35,536 nucleotides of DNA, taken from positions 1 to 35,536 of the forward strand of contig CAYVUI010000035.1 of the NCBI GenBank assembly GCA_964454745.1. Reading direction: 5' to 3'. The first letter of the stretch is position 1. The number at the start of each line of letters is the position of its first letter. The position numbers and the translations under genes are program-made. Positions 14,545 to 23,647 of this stretch are shown here, piece by piece. The DNA is from CAYVUI01 sp964454745. GTDB lineage: Bacteria; Planctomycetota; Phycisphaerae; Sedimentisphaerales; Anaerohalosphaeraceae. The notes beneath the pieces are model-generated. The model was not told the origin of the DNA and searched no databases. It saw only the letters and a list, made by a program, of their open reading frames with translations.

Positions 14545-15519
14545 ATGGAACAGACAGCAGGCGAACAGGCAATTGAGACGGTCAATCAGACAGGTGCTTC
14601 CGACGGGAGCGGAAATGGTTTTCATTTTAACCTGGAGGCATATTTCCAGGATGCAGGTGAATGGCTGCTGAGTACGGGGCTGCGCATTCTGCTGATTTTG
14701 TTTTTGATGGTCATCGCGATGAAGATGGCCCACTGGCTTTCGAACCGGCTTTTCAGTAAGTACAAGAAAGAGGATCTCGAGATGAAAAAGCGGCTCGACA
14801 CCCTCAGCGGGATATTGGGCGGTATGCTCAGTATCGTGATCGTGGTGGTGGCGCTGGTGATGATTCTGGGCGAAATGGGTGTGAAGATTGCGCCGATCCT
14901 TGCGTCGGCGGGTGTTGTGGGCGTGGCGGTCGGCTTTGGTGCCCAGCACCTGGTCAGCGATTTGATCAGCGGTTTTTTCATCCTGCTCGACGACCAGATC
15001 CGCGTGGGGGATGTGGTGCAGATCGGCGGCAAGGGGGGAATCGTGGAGAGGATTAACCTGCGGATGACGATTTTGCGGGACCTGGCGGGCAATGTGCATT
15101 ACGTGCGTAACGGGCAGATCGACGTGGTGACGAATATGACCAAGGAGTATTCGCGGTATGTATTCGATATCGGCGTGGCGTACCGTGAGAATGTGGACGA
15201 TGTGATCGAGGTGATCAAGCAGGTCGATGCGGAGATGCGGCAGGACCCGGCGTGGTCGAGCGATATCCTCGAGGAGATGGAGATTCTCGGGCTCGATCAG
15301 TTTGCTGATTCGGCGGTGGTGATTAAGACACGGACCAAGACCAAGCCGATCCGGCAGTGGGCGGTGGGGCGTGAGTTTAATCGCCGGCTTAAGAAGCGAT
15401 TTGACGAGCTGGATATCGAGATCCCGTTCCCGCACGTCACGCTGTATATGGGCCAGGACAAAGAGGGCACGGCTCCGGCGATGCGCGTGAATATGGGCGG
15501 AGATTCGAACGCGGCGTGA
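14545..15519 (+). CDS. MscS-family mechanosensitive ion channel
   Basis: Protein of 324 residues from the ATG at 14,545, preceded by GGGGTGA; the open frame reaches 14,491 but that part overlaps the regulator's end. It has an N-terminal soluble leader, membrane segments at about 43-62, 85-108 and 111-130, and the pore helix with the MscS pattern ILASAGVVGVAVGFGAQHLV. The beta domain follows (SGFFILLDDQIRVGDVVQI), then the alpha/beta vestibule domain ending in the typical FDELDIEIPFPHVTLYM. It opens under membrane tension to release solutes during osmotic downshock. It probably shares the transcript of the kinase-regulator pair and is followed by a strong terminator. Confidence 0.92.
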   Translation: MEQTAGEQAIETVNQTGASDGSGNGFHFNLEAYFQDAGEWLLSTGLRILLILFLMVIAMKMAHWLSNRLFSKYKKEDLEMKKRLDTLSGILGGMLSIVIVVVALVMILGEMGVKIAPILASAGVVGVAVGFGAQHLVSDLISGFFILLDDQIRVGDVVQIGGKGGIVERINLRMTILRDLAGNVHYVRNGQIDVVTNMTKEYSRYVFDIGVAYRENVDDVIEVIKQVDAEMRQDPAWSSDILEEMEILGLDQFADSAVVIKTRTKTKPIRQWAVGREFNRRLKKRFDELDIEIPFPHVTLYMGQDKEGTAPAMRVNMGGDSNAA

Positions 15520-15655
15520 TTTTTTAAACCGCGAACGACGCAAAAAGGATTTGATTGGCCTGCGTATGGCTTTTTGACCAGTATAACAGCAAAAGGCCAG
15601 AGGGTAGATTATAAGGCCGTCAAAGACAAAAGGTGGCTGAGTTAAAATAAATAAG

Positions 15656-15684
15656 AAAGGGCCGAATGGATCGGCCCTTTTTTT
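15656..15684. terminator. Bidirectional rho-independent terminator
   Basis: AAAGGGCCGA / TCGGCCCTTT stem with a 5-nt loop, followed by further T on the plus strand and preceded by A (T on the minus strand). It separates the MscS gene from the convergent glycosyltransferase gene, so it probably serves both. Confidence 0.8.
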
Positions 15685-15692
15685 ATGTTTTC

Positions 15693-17630
15693 TCAATCAC
15701 TTTTCGGTTCATAGATCGAGATGAATCCGTTCTGCCATGTGCGTGTAAATTCCCGCTCTTTTACCGGGATCGTCTCGCCCAGTTCGCGATCAAGGGAGAC
15801 CAGCACATCGGGAGAAAAATTCCCAAATTTCGGCCGTTCATAAAGGGCCTTCGATTCATTGTTCACATTCACGTGGCCAAAGGTTGTGTCCGGGTTATCC
15901 TGCAGCGTCAAAACCATGACACTCTGTTCCCAGCCGCGCATTCCCACACCGGGAAAGCCGATTCGCGAGAATCCCTTTTCGCGGATGTACGCCTGTGCTT
16001 CGAGGTATGGTTCCGCACGCACATATTGCGGAACGCCGAAGTAAAGCTCGTTGCGCGGCGTGGTAAAGACACTGCGCTGTCCAACCATGGGCCGCTGCAT
16101 GGTAAAAAGCAGGTACGGCACGGCATATGCGATCAGTACCAGGGAGAGTGCCGCCCCGATCCATCGCCGCCCTGCGCCCAGTACGACGCCAAAAACCGGG
16201 GCCCACAGGATAAACATCGTCTGATGAAGGCGACTGTGCCACGGGTTCCACTTGATGTAGCCGCAAAACATCAAAAAGCACGCCAATACAACCAGCCCAT
16301 AAATCAGTGCATTCCTGCTTGCTTTCGAACGCCATCGAAACAGCAGGAAAATCCCGCAGCCGGTCACAAAAATCAGGTGCAGCGGATTGGCCAGTACGTC
16401 GTCATTGAATGTGTATCGTTCTACCCGGAACTTGGTATTGCCGTATGTTGTTTTCGGATCGTTTACATCCACGCCGGCCGCCTCATGAATTGCGACGATC
16501 GCTTCGTATACTTTGTGGTCCGCCTGCCGCCAGAGCGTCGCGTTGAAATGGGTGCCGATATTCCGCAAAACGTTGCTGGCGATATACTGAGGGGCAAAGC
16601 TTTCGAGCCGATAGGTGTTCTTGTTGCCCCCGTTTTCGCTGCATGGGCCCAAAACGTTGCCGTACAGGCTGTAATTGCGGGCATAATGACCGAGGTTGAG
16701 CAACACCACGAGCAGCCCGAACACCGCCAGGTGCGCAACAGCCCTCCATTGCCAGCGGCGAAATGCCAGAAAGATGATCCAGGCCAGGATAGGAAACGCG
16801 TAGGGGTAGGCCGTCGCCTTGGATAAAACGGCGCCGCCAAGGCTAAGGGCCGCCAAAATGAAATGCAGAGACGACTTGTGAATCAAAAACGCAACCACGT
16901 AATACGCGAACGCCGCCACCCAGAACCCGGAAATAAAATCGACCTGCGTACTGGTTGCCTGCCCGATCCCCATCGGGGTGGTGATGATGAAGCCTGCTGC
17001 GAGAATCTGCCCCCAGGTTTTCGCGCCCAGCTTTTTCGCGATCAGGCTGACCACCAGCGCACTGGCCAGCATCGAGGCCCACGATACGAGGTTCACGTAG
17101 CGGTCGGTCCGTGTCAGCATCTGTACGTTCAGGATGACGTATTCGGCCCCGGGGTTGGAGTGCAATTGCCTTTGCGTATGCGTGGGGTAGAATTCAAGGC
17201 TTTGATTCTGTATCCAGTGAAAAATACTCGGCATGTGATAAACCGCGCTGTCCCAGTTATTGCTCGGGCAGACCAGCGCGACCGCGCCGGCAGAGACCGC
17301 AACCACGGCAAGCAGTACGAGCAGTGTCTTCTCTACCCGGTTGAGTTTCGGCATCGAGGGCAGTTGGAGCGGTACCGACGGATCGCGCAGCTTAAAGTAC
17401 AGGATGACGCTTATCGCGGCCGTGACCAGCCAGCTTGCCAGCAGGCCCCAAAAGGTCAGCCAGTGCAGAAGGCTAAGCAGCTCGGTGAGCAGGAAAAGGA
17501 CGCTGATGGTTACAACGAGCGAACAGAGGATTGCGGACCGCCAGGGGGTGTCCGTTTTGCGGCTCGCAAAGCGGTTGTGAAACAGCAGCATAATAAACAC
17601 AAAGGCGATAACCGGTGCGATAAAACCCAT
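15693..17630 (-). CDS. GT-C-fold membrane glycosyltransferase (family 39-like)
   Basis: Integral membrane protein of 645 residues with about 11-12 hydrophobic segments. It resembles polyprenyl-phosphate-sugar-dependent transferases of the GT39/RgtA-D type. The first large extracytoplasmic loop contains the acidic motif NNWDSAVYHMPSIFHWIQNQ followed by FYPTHTQRQ, where such enzymes place the catalytic Asp. A soluble C-terminal tail of roughly 150 residues follows the last helix. The usual role is transferring a sugar from a lipid carrier on the outer face of the inner membrane to a glycan, lipid or protein; the acceptor is not evident. AGGAGA precedes the ATG. Confidence 0.75.
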   Translation of the reverse strand: MGFIAPVIAFVFIMLLFHNRFASRKTDTPWRSAILCSLVVTISVLFLLTELLSLLHWLTFWGLLASWLVTAAISVILYFKLRDPSVPLQLPSMPKLNRVEKTLLVLLAVVAVSAGAVALVCPSNNWDSAVYHMPSIFHWIQNQSLEFYPTHTQRQLHSNPGAEYVILNVQMLTRTDRYVNLVSWASMLASALVVSLIAKKLGAKTWGQILAAGFIITTPMGIGQATSTQVDFISGFWVAAFAYYVVAFLIHKSSLHFILAALSLGGAVLSKATAYPYAFPILAWIIFLAFRRWQWRAVAHLAVFGLLVVLLNLGHYARNYSLYGNVLGPCSENGGNKNTYRLESFAPQYIASNVLRNIGTHFNATLWRQADHKVYEAIVAIHEAAGVDVNDPKTTYGNTKFRVERYTFNDDVLANPLHLIFVTGCGIFLLFRWRSKASRNALIYGLVVLACFLMFCGYIKWNPWHSRLHQTMFILWAPVFGVVLGAGRRWIGAALSLVLIAYAVPYLLFTMQRPMVGQRSVFTTPRNELYFGVPQYVRAEPYLEAQAYIREKGFSRIGFPGVGMRGWEQSVMVLTLQDNPDTTFGHVNVNNESKALYERPKFGNFSPDVLVSLDRELGETIPVKEREFTRTWQNGFISIYEPKSD

Positions 17631-17687
17631 TGCAGTCTCCTGTTATAGAAGGTATACGGTTATTGGGTAACTGTCCCTAATTTGAAA

Positions 17688-18341
17688 TCAGTAAATTGGG
17701 TGATATTCAATATGGTTTTCTGATACTTTTTCTGGTGTATAGTAAGGTGAATTTTGAATATGAGATTCTGCTATACGTTCGCAAATGATTTTATGGACTA
17801 CATCTATGCCTTCCTGTTGAATCTTTTCATCAACCATTTGGCGGTTTAAATATGTTCTTCTGCAAAGAAAATCAAGTTTATAATCTAAAAGTTCCGGATC
17901 ATCTTCTCGAGATAAATGCAGTGCCATCATAGCAAGCATTGAACCTGAGGAAGCATTTAATAATTTATCATAATATCTTGTTGCAGCATATCTCACATCC
18001 CTGCCATACTCATCGGAAACAGAAGCATATGACAGCATCATTGGAAACGAATATAACATATAGGTCTCATCAAGGTAATCCAAAACAACAATCCTTTTCT
18101 TGGGATTCGGGGGCAATTCCCCTGTGTCTAAATTCTGACAAAAGAATGCTTCAACTACAGAAAGCCCCAAGCCATCATTAAGGAGTGCAGAAGTAGCTGT
18201 TTTGACCTTTTCCGGATCAGAAGATGACCATAACGTATTGTTTAATCCTTTAATATACAATGGATACAATAATTGAATCCCAACGAGAACCAAAACGACT
18301 CCTGTAATCATACCTGCTAAGAAAAAAAGACCTTTTTGCAT
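17688..18341 (-). CDS. AT-rich hypothetical membrane-anchored protein
   Basis: Protein of 217 residues of no family I recognise. It has one N-terminal membrane segment (about residues 5-29, FLAGMITGVVLVLVGIQLLYPLY) and a helical soluble part with several acidic and tyrosine-rich stretches (VLDYLDETYMLYSFPMM, RYAATRYYDKLL, DYKLDFLCRRTYLNRQMV). The gene is visibly richer in A+T than its neighbours and uses A/T-ending codons freely, while flanking genes favour G/C-ending ones, which suggests recent transfer. A weak ribosome site (GGAGAATACTA) lies before the ATG. Confidence 0.7.
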   Translation of the reverse strand: MQKGLFFLAGMITGVVLVLVGIQLLYPLYIKGLNNTLWSSSDPEKVKTATSALLNDGLGLSVVEAFFCQNLDTGELPPNPKKRIVVLDYLDETYMLYSFPMMLSYASVSDEYGRDVRYAATRYYDKLLNASSGSMLAMMALHLSREDDPELLDYKLDFLCRRTYLNRQMVDEKIQQEGIDVVHKIICERIAESHIQNSPYYTPEKVSENHIEYHPIY

Positions 18342-18457
18342 TAGTATTCTCCATTCATATTTAATCCTTGTGAGAAATGAAAGGCATCTAATTTTCTCAA
18401 TTGAGGTCCATGCTTTTCATGCTTTCAGAACCTGCAAATATCAGCTTTTCGATTGAT

Positions 18458-19900
18458 TTATTTTGCGGTGGGCATGTTCCAGGCGTTGGTGCCTGCGGAA
18501 GGGTCTACCGGGCCTTCGGGCAGGGTCTTTCGCCAGGTCAGCAGCTTCTGGGCGAGCTTTTGCACGATTTCGAAGTTGTCCTCGGCGATGTTATTGAGCT
18601 CCGAGGGGTCGCTGGGGATGTCGTAGAGCTCGACGCGGCTCATGTCCGGGTTGATCAGCAGTTTGTAGCGTCCGTCGCGGATGGCGAGCATCGGCGGTTT
18701 GTCCACCGGGTGGCTAAGCAGCAAAAAGCGGTATTCCCAGAACAGCGGCTTTGTGCGGTCAAAGAGCTTGCTGTGGAAAATCGCGGATGCGTCTTCACCG
18801 CCGAGTTCGGAGATGTGCGAGGTGTCAATCCCGGCGAGGGCGGCAAAGGTGGGCAGCATATCGACGCCGGAAATGACGCTGGAGTCGTCCACGGTATCGG
18901 GCTTTACCTTGCCCGGCCAGCGGATGATAAACGGCACGCGCACGCCGCCTTCGTAAATACTGCGTTTGCGTCCGCGGCACGGACCAGTCGAGCCGATGCC
19001 GGAATGCGAGGCCTCGCCGATGAGGATGTCCTCGGGGCCGTTGTCGGAGGTAAAGACGACGATGGTATTGTCTGCCAGGCCGGCCTGTTCGAGCTTATCG
19101 AGGAAGAGGCCGATCTGTTTGTCCATTTCGGTCACGGTTCCGTAGTAGACGCGGGCTGCGCCGTCGTGTTCGGTATGGGTCTGGGCCCACCAGATGCCCT
19201 TGTAGCGGTCCATCTGTTCCTCGGAGGGGTTTAGCACCGCGTGGGTATCGGCCAGCCAGGCGTTGACGAAGAAGGGTTTGTCCTGGTTGCGTTCGATGAA
19301 GGACCAGGTTTCGTCCATGACCATTTTGGTGGATTCGGGGCGGTGTTTCGGGCTGAAAATGGGGAAATCCTTGTCTGCAATCCGATATTCGTCGATGCCG
19401 TACTGCTCGGGGGTGGGGGCGTCTTTGATAAATGAATGGGAGAGGTGCCACTTGCCGTAATGGCCGGTGCGGTAGCCGGATTCCTTGAGCAGCCTGGGCA
19501 GTGTCGGCAGCGAGGGATCGACGTAATTGACGGTACCGTTCTTTTCGTTGTATTCTACACTCGAAATCGCGCCGTGGACGCCGATCTCGCCGGGGAAACG
19601 TCCGGTCATAATCGCGGCGCGGGTCGGCGAGCAGACAGGTGCGTTGACGTAAAACTGGGTAAACAGGCGGCCCTGTCGGGCGAGTTTGTCCAGCGCGGGG
19701 GTGAACATTCGCGGATTGCCGTAGCATTTGAGGTCGCCGAAACCGAGGTCGTCTGCTAGGATGAATATGATATTGGGCCGCGGGTCGTCGGCGCGGGTTT
19801 TGGCGTGAGCGAATTGGGGCATGGCCGCAGCGGAGAGCATCGAGCCCAGCGAGAATGCGGATGCGGTTTTGAGGAAATCACGGCGATTAATGGTCTTCAT
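18458..19900 (-). CDS. Tat-exported type I sulfatase (arylsulfatase family)
   Basis: Sulfate-ester hydrolase of 480 residues. The N-terminus MKTINRRDFLKTASAFSLGS is a twin-arginine signal. Metal ligands appear in FILADDLGFGD (Asp50/51) and later in FTSDNGPE. The formylglycine signature is CSPTRAAIMTG (Cys90), a cysteine-type site that needs a formylglycine-generating or anSME enzyme, not seen in the window. Further family motifs are GKWHL and the C-terminal KLLINPDMSRVELYDIPSDP. Planctomycetes carry many such enzymes for algal or animal sulfated polysaccharides. AGGAGAG precedes the ATG. It lies 91 bp downstream of a flavodoxin-fold reductase gene on the same strand. Confidence 0.93.
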   Translation of the reverse strand: MKTINRRDFLKTASAFSLGSMLSAAAMPQFAHAKTRADDPRPNIIFILADDLGFGDLKCYGNPRMFTPALDKLARQGRLFTQFYVNAPVCSPTRAAIMTGRFPGEIGVHGAISSVEYNEKNGTVNYVDPSLPTLPRLLKESGYRTGHYGKWHLSHSFIKDAPTPEQYGIDEYRIADKDFPIFSPKHRPESTKMVMDETWSFIERNQDKPFFVNAWLADTHAVLNPSEEQMDRYKGIWWAQTHTEHDGAARVYYGTVTEMDKQIGLFLDKLEQAGLADNTIVVFTSDNGPEDILIGEASHSGIGSTGPCRGRKRSIYEGGVRVPFIIRWPGKVKPDTVDDSSVISGVDMLPTFAALAGIDTSHISELGGEDASAIFHSKLFDRTKPLFWEYRFLLLSHPVDKPPMLAIRDGRYKLLINPDMSRVELYDIPSDPSELNNIAEDNFEIVQKLAQKLLTWRKTLPEGPVDPSAGTNAWNMPTAK

Positions 19901-19991
19901 AAAACTCTCCTGAGAAAAAGTGCGGCAGTTATCAAGTACTGTACCTGAGGGATCATGCCATATTTCCGGGAAAGTGTCAAGGGGGAACCGG

Positions 19992-20594
19992 TTAGCGGAT
20001 TAGCCGTTTTGCGGCATTTTGGGCTTTTTTCAGTTGTGATTGCGTCAGTCCGCCATTTGGCTGTGAGGGGACCAGGCCGAAGTGGACGGTTTTGGCGACT
20101 TTGGCGCCGATGAGCTTGGAAATTTCCTTGTAGTGCGTAAAGACATGCCGACACATGATCCGGGCCAGAAAGGCGGGCATGGCAGAGGAGGTGATAACCA
20201 GGGCTTTTTTGGTGATCTCTTTTCGACGCGGTTTTGGGATGGTTTGGCCCCAGGGCCAGTGGACGTAGACGAGCAGCCTTTCGTGAAACCGCTTGGTGAG
20301 GGCGGTGACATGGCCGAAATTGATCGGGCTGGCGAGGATGAGGATGTCGGCGGCATCGATTTTGTCGAGTATGGCTTCGACATCGTCGTTGTGGCGGCAC
20401 GGCTGGCGCTCGTAGCCTTCTTCCTGTACGCACATCCGACAGTTGGTGCAAAATTCGATGTGTTTGTCCATCAGGTAGACTTTTTCGGTTTCTGCGCCGC
20501 TGGTTTGGGCGGCTTCGAGGGCGGCATCGACGGCCTGGTCTATGATTTTGCCCTTGCGGTAGGTTCCGAGAATCGCGAGGACTTTGGCCGGCAT
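19992..20594 (-). CDS. NADPH-dependent FMN reductase-like (flavodoxin-fold) protein
   Basis: Protein of 200 residues from the ATG at 20,594, chosen because AAAGGAG lies 6 nt before it; the frame is open to 20,639. It opens with a flavodoxin-like phosphate loop region (AKVLAILGTYRKGKIIDQAV). A cysteine cluster CTNCRMCVQEEGYERQPC follows, then DILILASPINFGHVTALTKRF, which is typical of iron-sulfur flavoprotein-type NAD(P)H:FMN oxidoreductases. The family reduces FMN, quinones or metals. The cysteines could bind a metal or Fe-S cluster. It may be cotranscribed with the sulfatase, with no clear functional link. Confidence 0.82.
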   Translation of the reverse strand: MPAKVLAILGTYRKGKIIDQAVDAALEAAQTSGAETEKVYLMDKHIEFCTNCRMCVQEEGYERQPCRHNDDVEAILDKIDAADILILASPINFGHVTALTKRFHERLLVYVHWPWGQTIPKPRRKEITKKALVITSSAMPAFLARIMCRHVFTHYKEISKLIGAKVAKTVHFGLVPSQPNGGLTQSQLKKAQNAAKRLIR

Positions 20595-20772
20595 TGTTGC
20601 TCCTTTCGCATAATTGTGAAAATCTACACGATTGCTCATTCAGTTATTTATTGTACGTTTTGGGGGCGATGTTCAGAAGAGAATTTTGGGAATGGTGAGA
20701 TTTTCAGGATTTTTTTCGGCATAAAGGGAAGTGAAACCGTAGGAAATACAACGAATATTAGAAAAATGTATC

Positions 20773-20789
20773 TTTATCATATTGATAAG
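20773..20789. promoter_or_regulatory. Inverted repeat upstream of the aldo/keto reductase
   Basis: TTATCA (20,774-20,779) and TGATAA (20,783-20,788) form a perfect inverted repeat with a 3-bp centre, 25 bp before the start codon and upstream of the AAGGAG ribosome site. It could be an operator; nothing in the window says which factor binds. Confidence 0.3.
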
Positions 20790-20812
20790 GCGGACAACAA
20801 GGAGATTTTACA

Positions 20813-21854
20813 ATGAATAGACGCATATTGAATAGACGTTCATTTTTGAAAAGTTCAGCGGTAACGGCTGTGTTGGCGGGTATGCAGACGTATGGCGCAC
20901 AAATGGATGCAGGCAGTAAGTCGCGTTCGAGCAAGAATCCGTCGGACCGGCTTGGTGAGTTGCTGCCGACGAGGCCGTTTGGCAGTACGGGCGAGATGGT
21001 GACGATTTTCGGGGCCGGCGGTTCGCATATCGGCCGGGTGTCGGAAAAAGAAGGCCAGGCGATGATCGAGGCTTGTATCGAAGGTGGGTGCCGGTTTTTT
21101 GATACCGCGGAACTGTACCAGAAGGGCGGCAGTGAGCGGTATTTCGGCAAGTTTTTGACGCCGAAGTATCGCGAGGATGTGTATATCATGACCAAGACCC
21201 GGGCGACCGATGCTAAAACGGCCTGGGAGCACTTGGATGGGTCGCTTAGCCGGATGAAGACGGATTACCTGGATTTGTGGCAGATTCATGCGATCTCCAG
21301 TGAAAAGGATGTGGATGACCGGCTGGAAAACGGCGTGCTGGAAGTGATGCTCGAGGCGCGGGAAAAGGGCAAGGTTCGGCATATCGGCTTTACGGGGCAC
21401 CGGACGTGGAAGGCGCACAATCATATGCTGGATGTAACGGATCAGCTCCAGACGTGCCAGATGCCGATCAATATCGTCGATCCGTATAACGAGAGTTTTA
21501 TCGAGCATATCCTGCCGCGGCTGGTTGAGCGGAAGATGGGCGTGATCGCGATGAAGACGGCGGCCTACGGCAAGCTGATGGAGCGCGGGGCGGTGCCGGA
21601 TAAGGTGAGTTTGGAAGAGATGCACTTTTTCGTCTGGTCGCTGCCGGTAAGTGTGCTGGTNNNNNNNNNNCATTGCCCCGGAGCTGTATTTGAAGCGGTT
21701 GCTGGTCGGCGGGTTTGACAGCGTAAAACAGCTAAAGGAGCGGATGCACTTTGCGCGGACGTTTACAGGGCTTACCGCCGAGGACCGTAAGGAGATTGTT
21801 GCACGGGTAGAGAAATTCGCGGGTTTGGAGACGGAAATTTATAAGAGGTGGTAA
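20813..21854 (+). CDS. Tat-signal aldo/keto reductase, split by an assembly gap
   Basis: Aldo/keto reductase with a twin-arginine-type N-terminus (LNRRSFLKSSAVTAVLAG). The catalytic tetrad is recognisable: Asp and Tyr in FFDTAELYQKGGSERY, Lys in YIMTKTR and His in LWQIHAI. ARREKGKVRHIGFTGH-like sequence (EKGKVRHIGFTGH) and INIVDPYNESF follow. A run of 10 N at 21,661-21,670 interrupts the gene, and the part after it (LLVGGFDSVKQLKERMHFAR to the stop at 21,852) is in another frame. The gap size is a placeholder, so I treat the two parts as one gene. Joining VSVLV directly to GGFDSVKQL gives the ending expected for the family. AAGGAG lies before the ATG. It converges with abiEii. Confidence 0.85.
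21661..21670. other. Assembly gap (10 N) inside the aldo/keto reductase gene
   Basis: Ten N, a conventional placeholder. The left side ends gtgctggt and the right side contains ttgctggtcggcggg about 28 nt after the gap, so the two contig ends may overlap at gctggt and the intervening bases may not belong there. Confidence 0.9.
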
Positions 21855-21860
21855 TGGGTG

Positions 21861-22835
21861 TTATCTTTCAGAGTTTTTGTGCTTGATGACATTTATCGCT
21901 TTCCAGCGAAGCATAGGATGGTTTGTAATTGTATCCTTTAGTGTTTCATCGTCCGTTAGCAGATCGGGTTGAATTTTACCTTTATCGAGGATTAGATCGA
22001 GGAATTCTTTTTCCGATGGCGAGAAAGGAAAGATTGCCGAGAGAGAGTTTCGGCATTGATTCATAAGAGAAGTGCCGTATTGCTTTGAGTCTTTGAGTTT
22101 TTTTACGGTATCCTGATTGAGGGTAGGAATCAATTGACGGGCCAGTTCGTCCGTATCAAAGTCAATATCCTCTATGGCAATTTGCCTCCAGTTCTTTCGG
22201 TTCATTGCGCCGTAGACCACGAAAGCGATTCGGAGCATTGAAAGATCAAGGTCGCTGGATTCGAATATCTGACAGCAGTCGAACAGGTCCCTTGCCTGTT
22301 TGCGTGAAAACAGTGCCGCAAGTTTTCCCGCTGCGAGTTCGTGAATATCCAGCAGAGGTATTTGATTGCTTTGCCACGGGCCAAGTTTGTGAGAATCCAT
22401 ATTTACTGGCCGCCATAAAGGTGTCCGGAACATGTAGTTGACATCTACCTGCAAGTTGGAAGTTTGCCCGGCGGAACTGAGATATTGAAGCTGCCATTTG
22501 CCTCCGGCGTGCTGTTCGGGAATATGACGGATGTTAAAGCCTGAACGGGAGAATACCGCACCAAGGGCCTGTTCCACTTTTGGCTTGTTTGCCTCCAGTT
22601 CATTCCTGTCCCGGTCGCCGATATAATTGAGGTCGATATCAACCGACAGTCGAGGGACATCCAGGAGAAAGAGATTTAGAGCTGTACCGCCTTTTAATGC
22701 GAGTTTTCCTTTTAGAAACGGATGGCTTTGGATCGCATCGAGAAGGGTGAGCAGTTGCGCGACTTTTTCGAGGACATCCGGCCGGAAACCGGTTTTTCGG
22801 GCATATTTATTCAGTCGATTCTGAGAGATTCTCAT
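21861..22835 (-). CDS. abiEii: AbiEii/AbiGii nucleotidyltransferase toxin
   Basis: Toxin of 324 residues from the ATG at 22,835. The nucleotidyltransferase core is clear: LALKGGTALNLFLLDVPRLS followed by VDIDLNYIGDRDRNELE, with the GG motif and the D-x-D metal ligands. A later motif IPLLDIHELAAGKLAALFSR with KQARDLFDC is also typical of the family (DUF1814). AbiEii enzymes are nucleotidyltransferases that arrest growth, and the pair can act as phage abortive infection. The start overlaps the antitoxin stop by 4 nt (ATGA). The frame is open further upstream, but the overlap start fits the family and is preceded by sequence inside the antitoxin gene. Confidence 0.9.
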   Translation of the reverse strand: MRISQNRLNKYARKTGFRPDVLEKVAQLLTLLDAIQSHPFLKGKLALKGGTALNLFLLDVPRLSVDIDLNYIGDRDRNELEANKPKVEQALGAVFSRSGFNIRHIPEQHAGGKWQLQYLSSAGQTSNLQVDVNYMFRTPLWRPVNMDSHKLGPWQSNQIPLLDIHELAAGKLAALFSRKQARDLFDCCQIFESSDLDLSMLRIAFVVYGAMNRKNWRQIAIEDIDFDTDELARQLIPTLNQDTVKKLKDSKQYGTSLMNQCRNSLSAIFPFSPSEKEFLDLILDKGKIQPDLLTDDETLKDTITNHPMLRWKAINVIKHKNSER

Positions 22836-23638
22836 GTTACCTGTTTCCATGTCTGCTGCAAAATGGTTTCGGGTACGATTAAATTCCATTGTGAAACCAG
22901 CGTTCCCGTCCGGCGTTTGCTTCGTTCGAGGTAGCAGGGCTGTGCGGGTTTTAACGGGTGGAGTTTTTTGAGATGATGATCTTCTACCATGAATTGGCCG
23001 CGATGCTGATCGAGGAAGAATCCTGTTTTTGCGGCGGTGGTGGAGTTGTTCAAAAGCAGGGTGTAGTCTATGATTTTGTCGATGTCAAAGAACTCGACCG
23101 TTTCAAGGGACCGCCAGATTTCTTCCCAACTGCCGGAGATATCGGGGCGGTCCAGTACATCCACAAGCGTTCGTTCAAGGCTGGTGACAAGGATGTTTGT
23201 GTCAAAGCGTTCGATGCTTTCAACGCCGAAATGTTCTTTGCCGGTTCTCTGAAGGGCAAGGGGGAACTTGACGCAGTGGTAGTCATGCTCCTGGAAGCGG
23301 ACAACGGGTAGGTTCCTCTTCGAAAGATAATGGAAGGTATTGAAGATCGAATAACTCCTGCCGTGGAATTCGAGGGCAGTGTGGTAAGCGAGGACCGAAT
23401 CCGGGGTTAATTTGGAGGCCGCCAGGTAAGGATCCACCTGGATTTCATCCGGGCTGCTGGCGTAGGGGACCACGGCATAGACACCTCGCTTGATGTTGAC
23501 AATCCGTCCCTGTTTGCGGTGATAGGCCAGCAGCGAATTTCGCCTGGTGGGCGAAACGGGGGCTTTTGGGGACAGGAATGCGTCTATGTCTTCTGTCCTG
23601 AATACCGGATTTTGACTAAAAAAAGCCTGAATGTTCAT
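22832..23638 (-). CDS. abiEi: AbiEi-type antitoxin/transcriptional repressor
   Basis: Antitoxin of 268 residues, the first gene of the toxin-antitoxin operon. The N-terminus is a winged helix (FRTEDIDAFLSPKAPVSPT, RNSLLAYHRKQGRIVNIKRG, then VYAVVP), as in AbiEi proteins. A longer C-terminal domain contains LAYHTALEFHG and ILVTSLERTLVDVLDRPDIS. AbiEi neutralises AbiEii without lasting contact and represses its own promoter by binding inverted repeats. Two such repeat modules lie directly upstream here. The toxin gene overlaps its end by 4 nt. Confidence 0.88.
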   Translation of the reverse strand: MNIQAFFSQNPVFRTEDIDAFLSPKAPVSPTRRNSLLAYHRKQGRIVNIKRGVYAVVPYASSPDEIQVDPYLAASKLTPDSVLAYHTALEFHGRSYSIFNTFHYLSKRNLPVVRFQEHDYHCVKFPLALQRTGKEHFGVESIERFDTNILVTSLERTLVDVLDRPDISGSWEEIWRSLETVEFFDIDKIIDYTLLLNNSTTAAKTGFFLDQHRGQFMVEDHHLKKLHPLKPAQPCYLERSKRRTGTLVSQWNLIVPETILQQTWKQVT

Positions 23639-23647
23639 AATCGCCTG

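Noticed and set aside
14494..14545. GG-N10-GC spacing before the MscS gene (possible sigma-54 promoter)
   Set aside because: The spacing fits, but neither the -24 GGCAC nor the -12 TTGC is present. A similar weak match before the kinase gene (about 11,857) fails for the same reason.
13130..15696. Two long minus-strand frames (13,130-14,533 and 14,530-15,696)
   Set aside because: They mirror the response regulator and MscS genes and read as His/Arg/Leu-rich low-quality protein.
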